Source: JABDIP01 sp965250245 (GTDB taxonomy: Bacteria; Pseudomonadota; Alphaproteobacteria; DSM-16000; Inquilinaceae). Taken from it: a stretch of DNA of 64,000 bases. The first letter of the stretch is position 1; the number at the start of each line of letters is the position of its first letter. The DNA lies in contig OZ252296.1 of NCBI GenBank assembly GCA_965250245.1, positions 2,232,001 to 2,296,000 on the forward strand, written 5' to 3'. Positions 42,918 to 50,601 of the stretch are shown here, one piece after another. The notes under the pieces are model-generated. The model saw nothing but the letters and a program-made list of their open reading frames with translations, made no database searches and was not told the DNA's origin. A program made the translations under genes and the position numbers.

Positions 42918-45009
42918 CGACGGCGCGACCGCGACCGGAACGGCGGTCGACAGCCTGTGCCCCTATTGCGGCGTCGGCTGCCAGATCCGCTATCACCTGG
43001 CCGGCGGCCGCATCGTCCGGGCCGAGGCCATCGACGGTCCGGCCAATCACGGCCGGCTCTGCGTCAAGGGCCGCTTCGGCTGGGACTACGTGCACCATCC
43101 GGACCGGCTGACGGTGCCGCTGATCCGCCGCGACGACGCGCTCAAGCACGACACGCCGGTCGACCCGTTGGCACAGTTTCGTGAGGCGAGTTGGGACGAG
43201 GCGCTGGACCGCGCCGCCGACGGCTTCCGCCGGATCAAGGAGCGCGCCGGCCCGCAGGCACTGGGCGGGTTCGGCACCGCCAAGGGCTCCAACGAGGAGG
43301 CCTATCTGGTCCAGAAGCTGATCCGCACCGGCTTCGGCAGCAACTCGGTCGATCATTGCGCCCGGCTCTGCCATTCCAGCTCGGTGGTGGCGCTGTTCGA
43401 CCAGATCGGCTCCGGCGGCGTCACCGCCGCTTTCACCCAATGCGACAACGCCGATGTCCTGATGGTGGTCGGCACCAACTCCGCGCGCAGCCATCCGGTC
43501 GCTGCCTCCTTCTTCCGGCGCGCCGTGCGGCGGGGCGCGAAGATGATCGTCATCGATCCGCGCCGCAGCGAGATGGCCGACGATGCGGCGATCGTCATCA
43601 CCCAGCGCCCCGGCACCGACATCGCCCTGTTCAACGCCATGGCCCATGTGGTGCTGGAGGAGGGGCTGCACGACAGCGCCTTCATCGAGAACCGCACCAC
43701 CGGCTTCGCGGCTTTCCGGGAGGGCCTGGAGGGCTGCACGCCGGAGGCCGCCGAGGCCGTGACCGGCGTGCCGGCCGAGACCATCCGCGCCGCCGCCCGG
43801 CTCTATGCCGGGGCCAGTGCCGCGATGGTCTTCTGGGGCATGGGCGTGACCCAGCATGTGCATGGCGTGCGCAATGCCCGCAGCCTGATCAACCTGGCGC
43901 TGCTCTCCGGCCATGTCGGACGCCCCGGCACGGGGCTACACCCGCTGCGTGGACAGAACAATGTGCAGGGCGTCTCGGACATGGCGCTGCTGCCGAATTT
44001 CCTCCCCGGCTACGGCCTTGTCGCAAAGCAGGACATCCGTGACCGGTTCTCCAAGGCCTGGCGCGCGCCGGTGCCGGAGGATCCAGGGCTGACCATCGTG
44101 GAGATGATCAACGGCGCCGCTTACGGCAGCGTGCGCGGGCTCTATTTCGTCGGCGAGAACCCGGCGATGAGCGATCCGGATGCCAACCACGTCCGCCACG
44201 CCCTGACCTGTCTCGACCATCTGGTGGTGCAGGACATCTTCCTGACCGAGACCGCCTGGTATGCCGATGTGGTCCTGCCCGCCGCGTCGCTGCTGGAGAA
44301 ATGGGGCAGCTTCACAAACACCAATCGGCAGATCCAGATCAGCCGCCCGGTCGTCGAGCCGCCGGGCGACGCCAGGCAGGATTGGTGGATCACCCAGGAG
44401 ATCGGCCGCCGGCTGGGCCTCGACTGGTCCTATTCGGGACCGGGCGACGTCTGGGAGGAGGCGCGGGCGCTGTGGCCGGCGATCGCCGGCGTGCCCTGGT
44501 CGCGGCTGGAGCGGGATGGCTGGTGCCAATACCCCTGCGCACAGGAGGACCAGCCGGGCAAGGACGTGCTGTTCGGCGACCGCTTTCCGACCGCGGACGG
44601 CCTCGCCAAGCTGGTGCCGGTGGCGCCCGGCGAACCGGACGAGCAGCCCGACGACGACTATCCGTTCGTCTTCATCACCGGCCGGGTGCTGGAGCATTGG
44701 CACACCGGGGCCATGACACGGCGCAGCGCGGTGCTGGAGGCGGCCGATCCGGAACCGGGACTTTATGTCGCAGAGGGCGATCTCCGGCGGCTGGGCGTCA
44801 CGGTCGGCGACCCGGTGCAGGTGACCTCCCGGCGTGGCGCCATCACCGCCGCCTGCCGGGTCGATCCCGGCCTGCCGGAGGGATCGGTCTTCATGCCGTT
44901 CTGCTTCGCCGAGGCGGCCGCGAACCTGCTGACCAACGCCGCCCTGGACCCGCAATCCAAGATCCCCGAATACAAGTACTGCGCGGTCCGTTTGGACCCC
45001 GTTTCCTAG
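42907..45009 (+). CDS. molybdenum formate dehydrogenase, catalytic subunit (Cys type)
   Basis: 700 residues of the molybdopterin oxidoreductase family. The N-terminal [4Fe-4S] site is C18-P-Y-C21-G-V-G-C25 with C52, next to the conserved Lys54 (LCVKGRFGWDYV). The metal ligand is C155 followed by the catalytic H156 in DHCARLCHSSSVV; the selenocysteine of E. coli FdhF is replaced by Cys, as in FdsA. Later pterin-binding motifs include VGTNSARSHPVAASFF, YFVGENPAMSDPD and FITGRVLEHWHTGAMTRRS. It oxidises formate to CO2. It lacks the NuoG-like N-terminal extension, which is a separate gene here. No fdhD-type sulphurtransferase gene is in the window. Confidence 0.93.
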   Translation: MPLDDGATATGTAVDSLCPYCGVGCQIRYHLAGGRIVRAEAIDGPANHGRLCVKGRFGWDYVHHPDRLTVPLIRRDDALKHDTPVDPLAQFREASWDEALDRAADGFRRIKERAGPQALGGFGTAKGSNEEAYLVQKLIRTGFGSNSVDHCARLCHSSSVVALFDQIGSGGVTAAFTQCDNADVLMVVGTNSARSHPVAASFFRRAVRRGAKMIVIDPRRSEMADDAAIVITQRPGTDIALFNAMAHVVLEEGLHDSAFIENRTTGFAAFREGLEGCTPEAAEAVTGVPAETIRAAARLYAGASAAMVFWGMGVTQHVHGVRNARSLINLALLSGHVGRPGTGLHPLRGQNNVQGVSDMALLPNFLPGYGLVAKQDIRDRFSKAWRAPVPEDPGLTIVEMINGAAYGSVRGLYFVGENPAMSDPDANHVRHALTCLDHLVVQDIFLTETAWYADVVLPAASLLEKWGSFTNTNRQIQISRPVVEPPGDARQDWWITQEIGRRLGLDWSYSGPGDVWEEARALWPAIAGVPWSRLERDGWCQYPCAQEDQPGKDVLFGDRFPTADGLAKLVPVAPGEPDEQPDDDYPFVFITGRVLEHWHTGAMTRRSAVLEAADPEPGLYVAEGDLRRLGVTVGDPVQVTSRRGAITAACRVDPGLPEGSVFMPFCFAEAAANLLTNAALDPQSKIPEYKYCAVRLDPVS

Positions 45010-45054
45010 CCTTCGACCGAAAATAAGAAATATTTCAACACTCTGGTGCGACGC

Positions 45055-45094
45055 TTCGTCCCGGAAATCGGCAGTTTTCTGTCGGCGGGACGAA
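45055..45094 (+). other. long stem-loop in the fdh-hypC gap
   Basis: A perfect nine-base stem (45055-45063 with 45086-45094) encloses a second six-base stem (CGGCAG with CTGTCG) capped by TTTT. The stretch after it (45095-45200) is AT-rich. On the plus strand it is followed by A, not T, bases, so it does not look like a standard terminator for fdh; it may be a regulatory or processing element ahead of hypC. Confidence 0.5.
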
Positions 45095-45201
45095 AAAATC
45101 GATGGTTAAGAGATTTTAGGCAAAATAATTAAGTATGACTACATAAATGCCTGACAAATTGGCTCCACCAATGCAACGGGTCTATTTGTTCGGGGGTTAT
45201 C

Positions 45202-45447
45202 ATGTCGAATGCTGTTCCTGCCGCAGTGATGGAAGTGCACGGGGAGTCCGGGACCGCCACGGTCGGGTTCGCCGGTGCGACGGAGCAGGTTTCGGTGGAG
45301 CTGTTGGACACCGTCTCGGTCGGCGATTACGTGCTGGTCGATGTGGGTTTCGCGGTGGCCAAGATCAGCGCCAAGGAGGCCGATACCACGCTCGCCACGA
45401 TCGCCGAGGGCGGTCGCGATGACGCTGGGGAGAGTTTGGTCGCATGA
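45202..45447 (+). CDS. HypC/HupF family protein lacking the iron-binding residues
   Basis: 81 residues. The overall HypC shape is clear: a short beta-barrel with GTATVGFAGATEQVSVELLD, VGDYVLVDVGFAVAKISAKE and a C-terminal helix. Canonical HypC begins Met-Cys (MCLAIPG, MCIGVPG), and this Cys2 plus a His in the VHVGFA motif hold the Fe(CN)2CO unit. Here the N-terminus is MSNAVPAAV (Cys replaced by Ser2) and the motif reads VDVGFA (His replaced by Asp47). No alternative start supplies a Cys. It overlaps the hypD-like gene by four bases. It may be a scaffold for the HypD-like protein rather than an iron carrier. Confidence 0.85.
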   Translation: MSNAVPAAVMEVHGESGTATVGFAGATEQVSVELLDTVSVGDYVLVDVGFAVAKISAKEADTTLATIAEGGRDDAGESLVA

Positions 45448-46538
45448 ACTATGGACAGCAGTTCCGCCGCCAGGATCTGGCTGAGCAATTGGCCGACCGG
45501 CTGATCGACGAGGTCGATCCCGGTCGCAGTTACCGGTTCATGGAGGTCTGCGGCGCGCATACCCGCGCGATCCAGCAGTTCGGCATCCAGAGCCTGATGC
45601 CCGAGAACGTGCAGTTGCTGCGCGGCCCGGGCTGCCCGGTCTGCGTGCTTCCGCCGGGCCGGATCGCCCAGGCGCTGGCCCTGGGCCGCAAACACGACGC
45701 GATCATCTGCGCCTATGGCGACATGGTCCGGGTGGTCGAGGGCAAGCGCCGCGGCCTGTTCCGGTCCAAGCCCAAGGGCGCGGATGTGCGGCCGGTGCGC
45801 TCCGTCCAGGAGGCGATGCAGATCGCCCGCGACAACCCGCGCCGGCAGGTGGTGTTCTTCGCCACCGGCTTCGAGACGACAACCGCGCCGACCGCCGTGG
45901 CCCTGCGCCGGGCGGAGTCGGAGGGGCTGAAGAATTTCAGCGTCTTCTGCAACCATCTGCTGACCCCGGCCGCCATCCACTACATGATGGAATCGGCCGA
46001 TATCGGCGGCATGGATCCGCGCACCGTCGACGGCTTCCTGGGCCCGGCCCATGCCAGCGCGGTGATCGGCAGCCAGCCCTACGCCTTCTTCGCCGAGGAG
46101 TATCAGCGGCCGGTGGTGGTCGCCGGCTTCGAGCCGCTGGACGTGATGCAGGCGGCGCTGATGCTGGTCCGCCAGGTCAATGACGGCCGCTACGAGGTGG
46201 AGAACCAGTACCGCCGTGCCGTCACCGAGGGCGGCAACTCCAAGGCGCTGGCCCTGGTCGGCGACGTCTTCGAGCTGCGCCGCACCTTCGAGTGGCGGGG
46301 GTTGGGGCAGGTGCCCTACAGCGCCTTCCGCATCAAGTCGGCCTTCGCCGAGTACGACGCCGAGGCCCGCTTCGGCCTGGAGACCGCGGCCGAGCCGAAA
46401 TCGCTCGCGATCGGCTGCGCCCGGGATGACGGCAACGGCGCGTGCCTCGCTTTCCTGGACGCCGACCGCTGTGCCTACGACCGTTCGCTGCCCTTGGGCG
46501 GTGATGCGGCCGTGCCCTGGACCATCGTCGCCGCCTGA
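45444..46538 (+). CDS. HypD-like protein with altered C-terminal cluster region
   Basis: 364 residues, about the normal HypD length (373 in E. coli). The first 310 residues follow HypD closely: FMEVCGAHTRAI (C36, H39), LLRGPGCPVCVLPPGRI (C64, C67), FFATGFETTTAP, VVVAGFEPLDVMQAALMLV and EWRGLGQVP. These include the active-site cysteines that normally work on Fe(CN)2CO. The C-terminal region differs: in place of the CGxVLxG...CxxFGxxC...EGxC pattern that binds [4Fe-4S], only C325, C334 and C343 remain, with different spacing, and the end reads DAAVPWTIVAA. The other frames do not restore the motif, so a simple frameshift is unlikely. It follows the hypC-like gene with a four-base overlap. Confidence 0.87.
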   Translation: MNYGQQFRRQDLAEQLADRLIDEVDPGRSYRFMEVCGAHTRAIQQFGIQSLMPENVQLLRGPGCPVCVLPPGRIAQALALGRKHDAIICAYGDMVRVVEGKRRGLFRSKPKGADVRPVRSVQEAMQIARDNPRRQVVFFATGFETTTAPTAVALRRAESEGLKNFSVFCNHLLTPAAIHYMMESADIGGMDPRTVDGFLGPAHASAVIGSQPYAFFAEEYQRPVVVAGFEPLDVMQAALMLVRQVNDGRYEVENQYRRAVTEGGNSKALALVGDVFELRRTFEWRGLGQVPYSAFRIKSAFAEYDAEARFGLETAAEPKSLAIGCARDDGNGACLAFLDADRCAYDRSLPLGGDAAVPWTIVAA

Positions 46539-46636
46539 AGCCGGATCAACCGCGCACCCAGGCCAACCCGTCACAACATGGACACTCACTCCCCGCCGGC
46601 GGCCGCTGCCGGCGGGGTCGGAAAGGACACCATCCC

Positions 46637-48343
46637 ATGCGCATTCTGTTCATTGCCAGCGGCTTCAACAGCCTGGGCCAGCGCCTGTTCGTCGAGCTGA
46701 CCCAGCGCGGCCACGAGGTCAGCGTCGAGCTGGACATCGACGACAAGGTCTCCCAGGAGGCGGTGGAGCTGTATGCGCCGGATCTGATCATCGCGCCGTT
46801 CCTCAAACGCGCCATTCCGGAGAGCATCTTCTCCAAGCATGTCTGCCTGATCGTCCATCCGGGCATCCCCGGCGACCGCGGTCCGTCGGCCCTGGACTGG
46901 GCGATCCTGAACCAGGAGGAACGCTGGGGCGTCACCGTGCTGCAGGCCGAAGCCGAGATGGATGCGGGCCCGGTCTGGGCCGCCGCCGGCTTCCCCATGC
47001 GCCAGACCAGCAAGTCGAGCCTCTATCGCAACGAGGTGACCGAGGCGGCGGTGGACGCGGTCTTGCGGGCCATCAAGCGGTTCGAGAAGGGGGAGGGGCC
47101 GCCGGACCCGAAGACGGTCTGGACCGAGGCCCGCGGCGAGGAGCGGCCGCCCTGCAAGCAGGCCGACCGCGCCATCGACTGGCGCCGGGACGACACCGAG
47201 ACGGTGATGCGCAAGCTGCTGAGCGCCGACGGGGCGCCGGGCATCAAGAACACCCTGCGCAACCGCGAGGTCTTCCTGCACGATCCGCGCCCGGCAACCG
47301 GCCTGGAGGGCGAACCCGGCGCCATCATCGCCAGGAGCGGCCCGGCGATCTGCCGCGCCACCACCGACGGCGCCGTGTGGATCGGACAGCTGCGCGACAA
47401 GGCGTATGATCACACCTTCAAGCTGCCGGCCACCGACCTGCTGGCCGGCGATCTGGACGGGGTGACGGACATCCCGGTCGACAGCGAGACCGGCTATCAC
47501 GAGATCACCTATGCCGAGAAGGACGGGGTCGGCTACCTGGCCTTCGACTTCTACAACGGCGCCATGAGCACCGCCCAGTGCGAGCGCCTGCTGGAGGCCT
47601 ACAACGCGGCCTGCCAGCGGGACACCAAGGTCATCGTGCTGACCGGCGGCTATGAATACTGGTCCAATGGCATCCACTTGAATCTGATCGAGGCGGCGGA
47701 CAGCCCGGCCGATGAGAGCTGGCGCAACATCAACGCCATCGACGATCTGGCCGAGGCGATCATCCGCACCGAGACCCATGTCACGGTGGCCGCGCTGCAG
47801 GGCAATGCCGGTGCCGGCGGCGTCTTCCTGGCGCGGGCCGCCGACCAGGTCTGGCTGCGCACCGGCGTGGTGCTGAGCCCGCACTACAAGGACATGGGCA
47901 ATCTGCACGGCTCGGAGTTCTGGACCTATCACCTGCCGCGCTGCGCCGGCGAGGAGAATGCCCAGCGCATCATCGACGCCCGCCTGCCCATGGGTGTGGA
48001 CGAGGCGATCGACCTCGGCCTCGCCGACGCCAAGCTGGCCGGCGACCGGGCCGCCTATGAGAAAGATCTGCAGGAGCGGGCCGAGACCCTGGTCAACGAG
48101 CCGGCCGTCGACAAGATGCTGAAGGCCAAGGCCAAGCGGCGCGAAAAGGACGAGGCGGAGAAGCCGCTGCTGCAATACCGCGAGGAGGAGCTGGCCGAGA
48201 TGCGCGCCAATTTCTACGGCGCCAATCCCAGCTACCACATCGCCCGCTACAACTTCGTCCACAAGATCGGCAAGAACCGCACCGCGGTCACCATCGCCCG
48301 CCACCGCGACCGCCGCCGCAAAGAGCAGAAGAAGGCGTCGTAG
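46637..48343 (+). CDS. hypX: HypX/HoxX family formyl-transferase/enoyl-CoA hydratase-like protein
   Basis: 568 residues, the usual HypX length. The N-terminal half is a formyl-tetrahydrofolate transferase-type domain with HPGIPGDRGPSALDWAI (H74 onward) and DAGPVWAAAGFPMR. The C-terminal half is a crotonase-like domain with EYWSNGIHLNLIEAAD (W342), LQGNAGAGGVFLARAADQVW (N390) and PHYKDMGNLHGSEFWTYHLP. In aerobic [NiFe]-hydrogenase makers, HypX takes the formyl group of formyl-THF and releases it as CO for the active site, using a CoA intermediate. All family motifs I can recall are intact. It is downstream of the hypC- and hypD-like genes by about 100 bases. Confidence 0.92.
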   Translation: MRILFIASGFNSLGQRLFVELTQRGHEVSVELDIDDKVSQEAVELYAPDLIIAPFLKRAIPESIFSKHVCLIVHPGIPGDRGPSALDWAILNQEERWGVTVLQAEAEMDAGPVWAAAGFPMRQTSKSSLYRNEVTEAAVDAVLRAIKRFEKGEGPPDPKTVWTEARGEERPPCKQADRAIDWRRDDTETVMRKLLSADGAPGIKNTLRNREVFLHDPRPATGLEGEPGAIIARSGPAICRATTDGAVWIGQLRDKAYDHTFKLPATDLLAGDLDGVTDIPVDSETGYHEITYAEKDGVGYLAFDFYNGAMSTAQCERLLEAYNAACQRDTKVIVLTGGYEYWSNGIHLNLIEAADSPADESWRNINAIDDLAEAIIRTETHVTVAALQGNAGAGGVFLARAADQVWLRTGVVLSPHYKDMGNLHGSEFWTYHLPRCAGEENAQRIIDARLPMGVDEAIDLGLADAKLAGDRAAYEKDLQERAETLVNEPAVDKMLKAKAKRREKDEAEKPLLQYREEELAEMRANFYGANPSYHIARYNFVHKIGKNRTAVTIARHRDRRRKEQKKAS

Positions 48344-48375
48344 GGCATCGCGGCGAGGTCGCCGTCCCTCAAATC

Positions 48376-48454
48376 GTCATTGCGAGCCGAAGGCGAAGCA
48401 ATCCACTCTATCCGCAAGAGTGGATTGCCGCGTCGCTGCGCTCCTCGCAATGAC
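48376..48454. repeat. palindromic intergenic repeat of the GTCATTGCGAG type
   Basis: Arms 48376-48409 and 48417-48454 form an imperfect inverted repeat starting GTCATTGCGAG and ending CTCGCAATGAC, with the inner AATCCACTCT/AGAGTGGATT pairing. This is a well-known multi-copy type in bacterial genomes. It sits between the convergent hypX and MmcQ/YjbR genes. Confidence 0.8.
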
Positions 48455-48474
48455 ATGTCCTGAGAGGCCGTCCG

Positions 48475-48849
48475 CTAGTCCAGCGCTGCCGCCAGCCGTT
48501 TCGGGGCGATCGCGCGGTAGCTTTCCTCCACCCACGCACTCAGCACGTCGAGCGGCACGTCGCGCTCGCCGTCGAAGGCTGCCGATACCCATCCGGCCCG
48601 GCCGAGCCCGTAGCCGGTCGGCTCGGTGAAGGGGTATTCCAGCGCGAATTCCCGCGACCGCGGCAGCTTCACCGACAGCTTGAGCCAGCCCGCGTCATGG
48701 GCCAGGAACAGGAACGACTTGCCCTTCACCTTGAAGGCGCTGTGGCCCCAGGGGAAATCCTCGGTGGTCTCCGGATAGCCGAGCGCCTGGGCGCGGAGTT
48801 CGTCGGCGGCCGCCTTCAGGGTGGCCGGAAGATCCGCTTCGCCGGTCAA
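48475..48849 (-). CDS. MmcQ/YjbR family protein
   Basis: About 124 residues if the start is the TTG at 48849, which overlaps the stop of the upstream gene; an ATG at 48870 is an alternative. The CyaY-like fold of the YjbR group is seen in LGYPETTEDFPWGHSAFKVK, FLFLAHDAGWLKLSVKLP and GLGRAGWVSAAFDGERDVPL, with the C-terminal WVEESYRAIAPKRL. The family is thought to bind DNA but its role is unsettled. It is coupled to a small unknown gene upstream. Confidence 0.82.
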   Translation of the reverse strand: MTGEADLPATLKAAADELRAQALGYPETTEDFPWGHSAFKVKGKSFLFLAHDAGWLKLSVKLPRSREFALEYPFTEPTGYGLGRAGWVSAAFDGERDVPLDVLSAWVEESYRAIAPKRLAAALD

Positions 48850-49109
48850 GCGGGCTGCTCCCCGGACCATTGGCGCCTGACCGCCTGCCATTGCTCCCAG
48901 ATCGAACCCGGGTCGAGATCGGCATATCCGCGGGCCTCGTCCATCGCGATCCGCCTCGCACGCGACAACGCAATGCAGACCGCCGTGTCGCGGATTTCGA
49001 GGACCTCCGCTTCCGTCAGCGGTGAGCCCTTTTCGCGCTCCTTGATCGAGAGCAGATCGATCAACGCAGGAATCGGTGTGATCACCAGTTCGGCATCGTC
49101 TTTCGACAT
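48846..49109 (-). CDS. small hypothetical protein
   Basis: 87 residues, soluble and rich in charged residues (MSKDDAELVITPIPALIDLL, AVCIALSRARRIAMDEARGY). No family is recognised. It overlaps the MmcQ/YjbR gene by four bases, so they are probably translated together. Its real status is supported by that overlap, though no strong ribosome site is visible. Confidence 0.55.
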   Translation of the reverse strand: MSKDDAELVITPIPALIDLLSIKEREKGSPLTEAEVLEIRDTAVCIALSRARRIAMDEARGYADLDPGSIWEQWQAVRRQWSGEQPA

Positions 49110-49150
49110 CCATGCACTCCCGGTCGACGCCTGGCAGCAGGCATGGTGCG

Positions 49151-49480
49151 TTAGATACTACCGCCCATCAGGAAATGGAAATTCATGCCGATGACCAGAA
49201 CCAAGAACCACCAGACCGGCGCGGCAAGGAATGCGACAAGCAGGGCAATGTGCTTCTTCCTCATGGTCTTGAGGCCGATGTGAACGGTACCGCCCAGATA
49301 GGCCAGCGAGCCAAGCCAATGCCCCCAGGACAACGTGGCCGGATCCCTCTTCCAGTCGACGCCGATTGCGATGAGCAGGAGGACGAGCAACAGGTAGCCG
49401 ACGCTGAGAAGGCTGAAGCCCAACCCGAACCGCATCAACTCCGATGCCGGTCGGTCCTCGATGCTCTTGGTCCCTGGCAA
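49151..49480 (-). CDS. small multi-pass membrane protein of unknown function
   Basis: 109 residues with three clear hydrophobic segments (FGLGFSLLSVGYLLLVLLLI, LGSLAYLGGTVHIGL and HIALLVAFLAAPVWWFLVLV) and a polar N-terminus. No known family is recognised. The hydrophobic pattern is not what a random GC-rich frame would give, which supports it as a real gene. It stands apart from its neighbours. Confidence 0.6.
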   Translation of the reverse strand: MPGTKSIEDRPASELMRFGLGFSLLSVGYLLLVLLLIAIGVDWKRDPATLSWGHWLGSLAYLGGTVHIGLKTMRKKHIALLVAFLAAPVWWFLVLVIGMNFHFLMGGSI

Positions 49481-49579
49481 GATCTCCGGCCCGGCCTTTT
49501 TGTGCTGCCAACGATGCGGTCATTCGCTCCTCATCGTCACCTGGAGCCATGAGCATCCCGTAAACGCCGGCCGGTGCGC

Positions 49580-50074
49580 CTAGGCTTGCAGTTCGGCCAG
49601 CAGTTCCTCCAGCAGCGCCATGCCCGCACCCCAGCCCTTGTCCATGCCTTCCAGCGCGGCGGAGAAGCAGGCGATCTCGGCCTCGCTGGCGTCGTGCGGC
49701 ACCCAGGTCAGGCGGAGCTTGGTCTTGCCGCCATCCTCCTCGAAGGTGACGGTCGTCAGCAGAACCCTGGGCCAGTCGGGCATCATGGGATTGGCGATCA
49801 CGTTCCAGTCGCCGTCGGAGACCGAATGCAGCCAGACCAGGCGTTCCGGAGGGGCGACCTCGGTGTACTCGACCCGCTGGTAGTTCGACTTGCCGTCCCA
49901 GCGCATCTCGCCGAGCCACAGACCGCCGGGTGTCACATCGAGCTTATGGACGATGGTCTCCACCCTGGGGCCGTACCAGCGCACCAGCAGTTCCGGATCG
50001 GTCCAGGTCCTCCACACCAGCTCCCGCGGCGCGTCGAATTCCCGCTCCAGCACATAGGTCGGCAGATCAGCCAT
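49580..50074 (-). CDS. SRPBCC (AHSA1-type) domain protein
   Basis: 164 residues of the START/AHSA1 fold: VLEREFDAPRELVWRTWTDP, LLVRWYGPRVETIV, GGLWLGEMRWDG and the C-terminal helix GMDKGWGAGMALLEELLAEL. These proteins bind small hydrophobic ligands. It overlaps the upstream ArsR gene by eight bases. ArsR-SRPBCC pairs are common and often self-regulated; the ligand is unknown. Confidence 0.92.
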   Translation of the reverse strand: MADLPTYVLEREFDAPRELVWRTWTDPELLVRWYGPRVETIVHKLDVTPGGLWLGEMRWDGKSNYQRVEYTEVAPPERLVWLHSVSDGDWNVIANPMMPDWPRVLLTTVTFEEDGGKTKLRLTWVPHDASEAEIACFSAALEGMDKGWGAGMALLEELLAELQA

Positions 50075-50438
50075 TCCCGGTTCCCTTCGTCTCCGATTTC
50101 TGCAATTCGTCCAGCAGGCCGTCGAGCTGATCGAAGCTCGAAGACCAGAACCGCTTGAATTCCTCCAGCCAGCGCACCGCCGCCGCCATCGGCTCGGCCT
50201 TCAACCGCGCCGGCCGGCGCTGCCGGTCGATGTCCCGCTCGATCAGCCCGGCCCGCTCCAGCACCTTCAGGTGCCGCGACACCGCAGGCTGGCTGATCGA
50301 GAATGGCTCGGCCAGCTCGTTCACCGACGCCTCGCCCGCCGCCAGCCGCGACAGGATCGCCCGCCTGGTTGGATCGGCAAGCGCGGCGAAGACCGCGTCA
50401 AGCGACTGTGGGGCAGCCATATAACCGATCTGTTCCAT
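50067..50438 (-). CDS. ArsR family transcriptional regulator
   Basis: 123 residues from ATG 50438; M7 (50420) is an alternative start. The winged helix is typical: AVFAALADPTRRAILSRLAA, VNELAEPFSISQPAVSRHLK and VLERAGLIERD. The usual metal-binding cysteines of arsenic or cadmium sensors are absent, as in the ArsR subgroup that pairs with SRPBCC genes. It probably regulates itself and the downstream SRPBCC gene from the AT-rich promoter just upstream. Confidence 0.92.
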   Translation of the reverse strand: MEQIGYMAAPQSLDAVFAALADPTRRAILSRLAAGEASVNELAEPFSISQPAVSRHLKVLERAGLIERDIDRQRRPARLKAEPMAAAVRWLEEFKRFWSSSFDQLDGLLDELQKSETKGTGNG

Positions 50439-50601
50439 AACACATTTATTATATTATAGCTTCACGCGAGTCAATGAAGATCGCGGCACCGTTTGTCTCG
50501 TCCGGCCACCTCCGATTAACGGGACCTCAGGAATTGTGTCCTTGGATATGCGCGGCCCGCGTCCCGGCTATTGGCGTCGTCCTCATCGAAGGAAGGAAGC
50601 G

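Noticed and set aside
43351..43395. Selenocysteine in the formate dehydrogenase
   Set aside because: The active-site codon is an ordinary Cys (C155 followed by H156); there is no in-frame TGA and no SECIS-like hairpin is needed.
46340..46540. Frameshift as the cause of the missing HypD cluster motif
   Set aside because: The other two frames over this region do not contain the expected cysteine pattern, total length is normal and the frame ends at a proper stop.
48376..48454. Attachment site or integrated element at the end of the hypX gene
   Set aside because: The palindrome belongs to a common intergenic repeat type, and there is no integrase or tRNA next to it.
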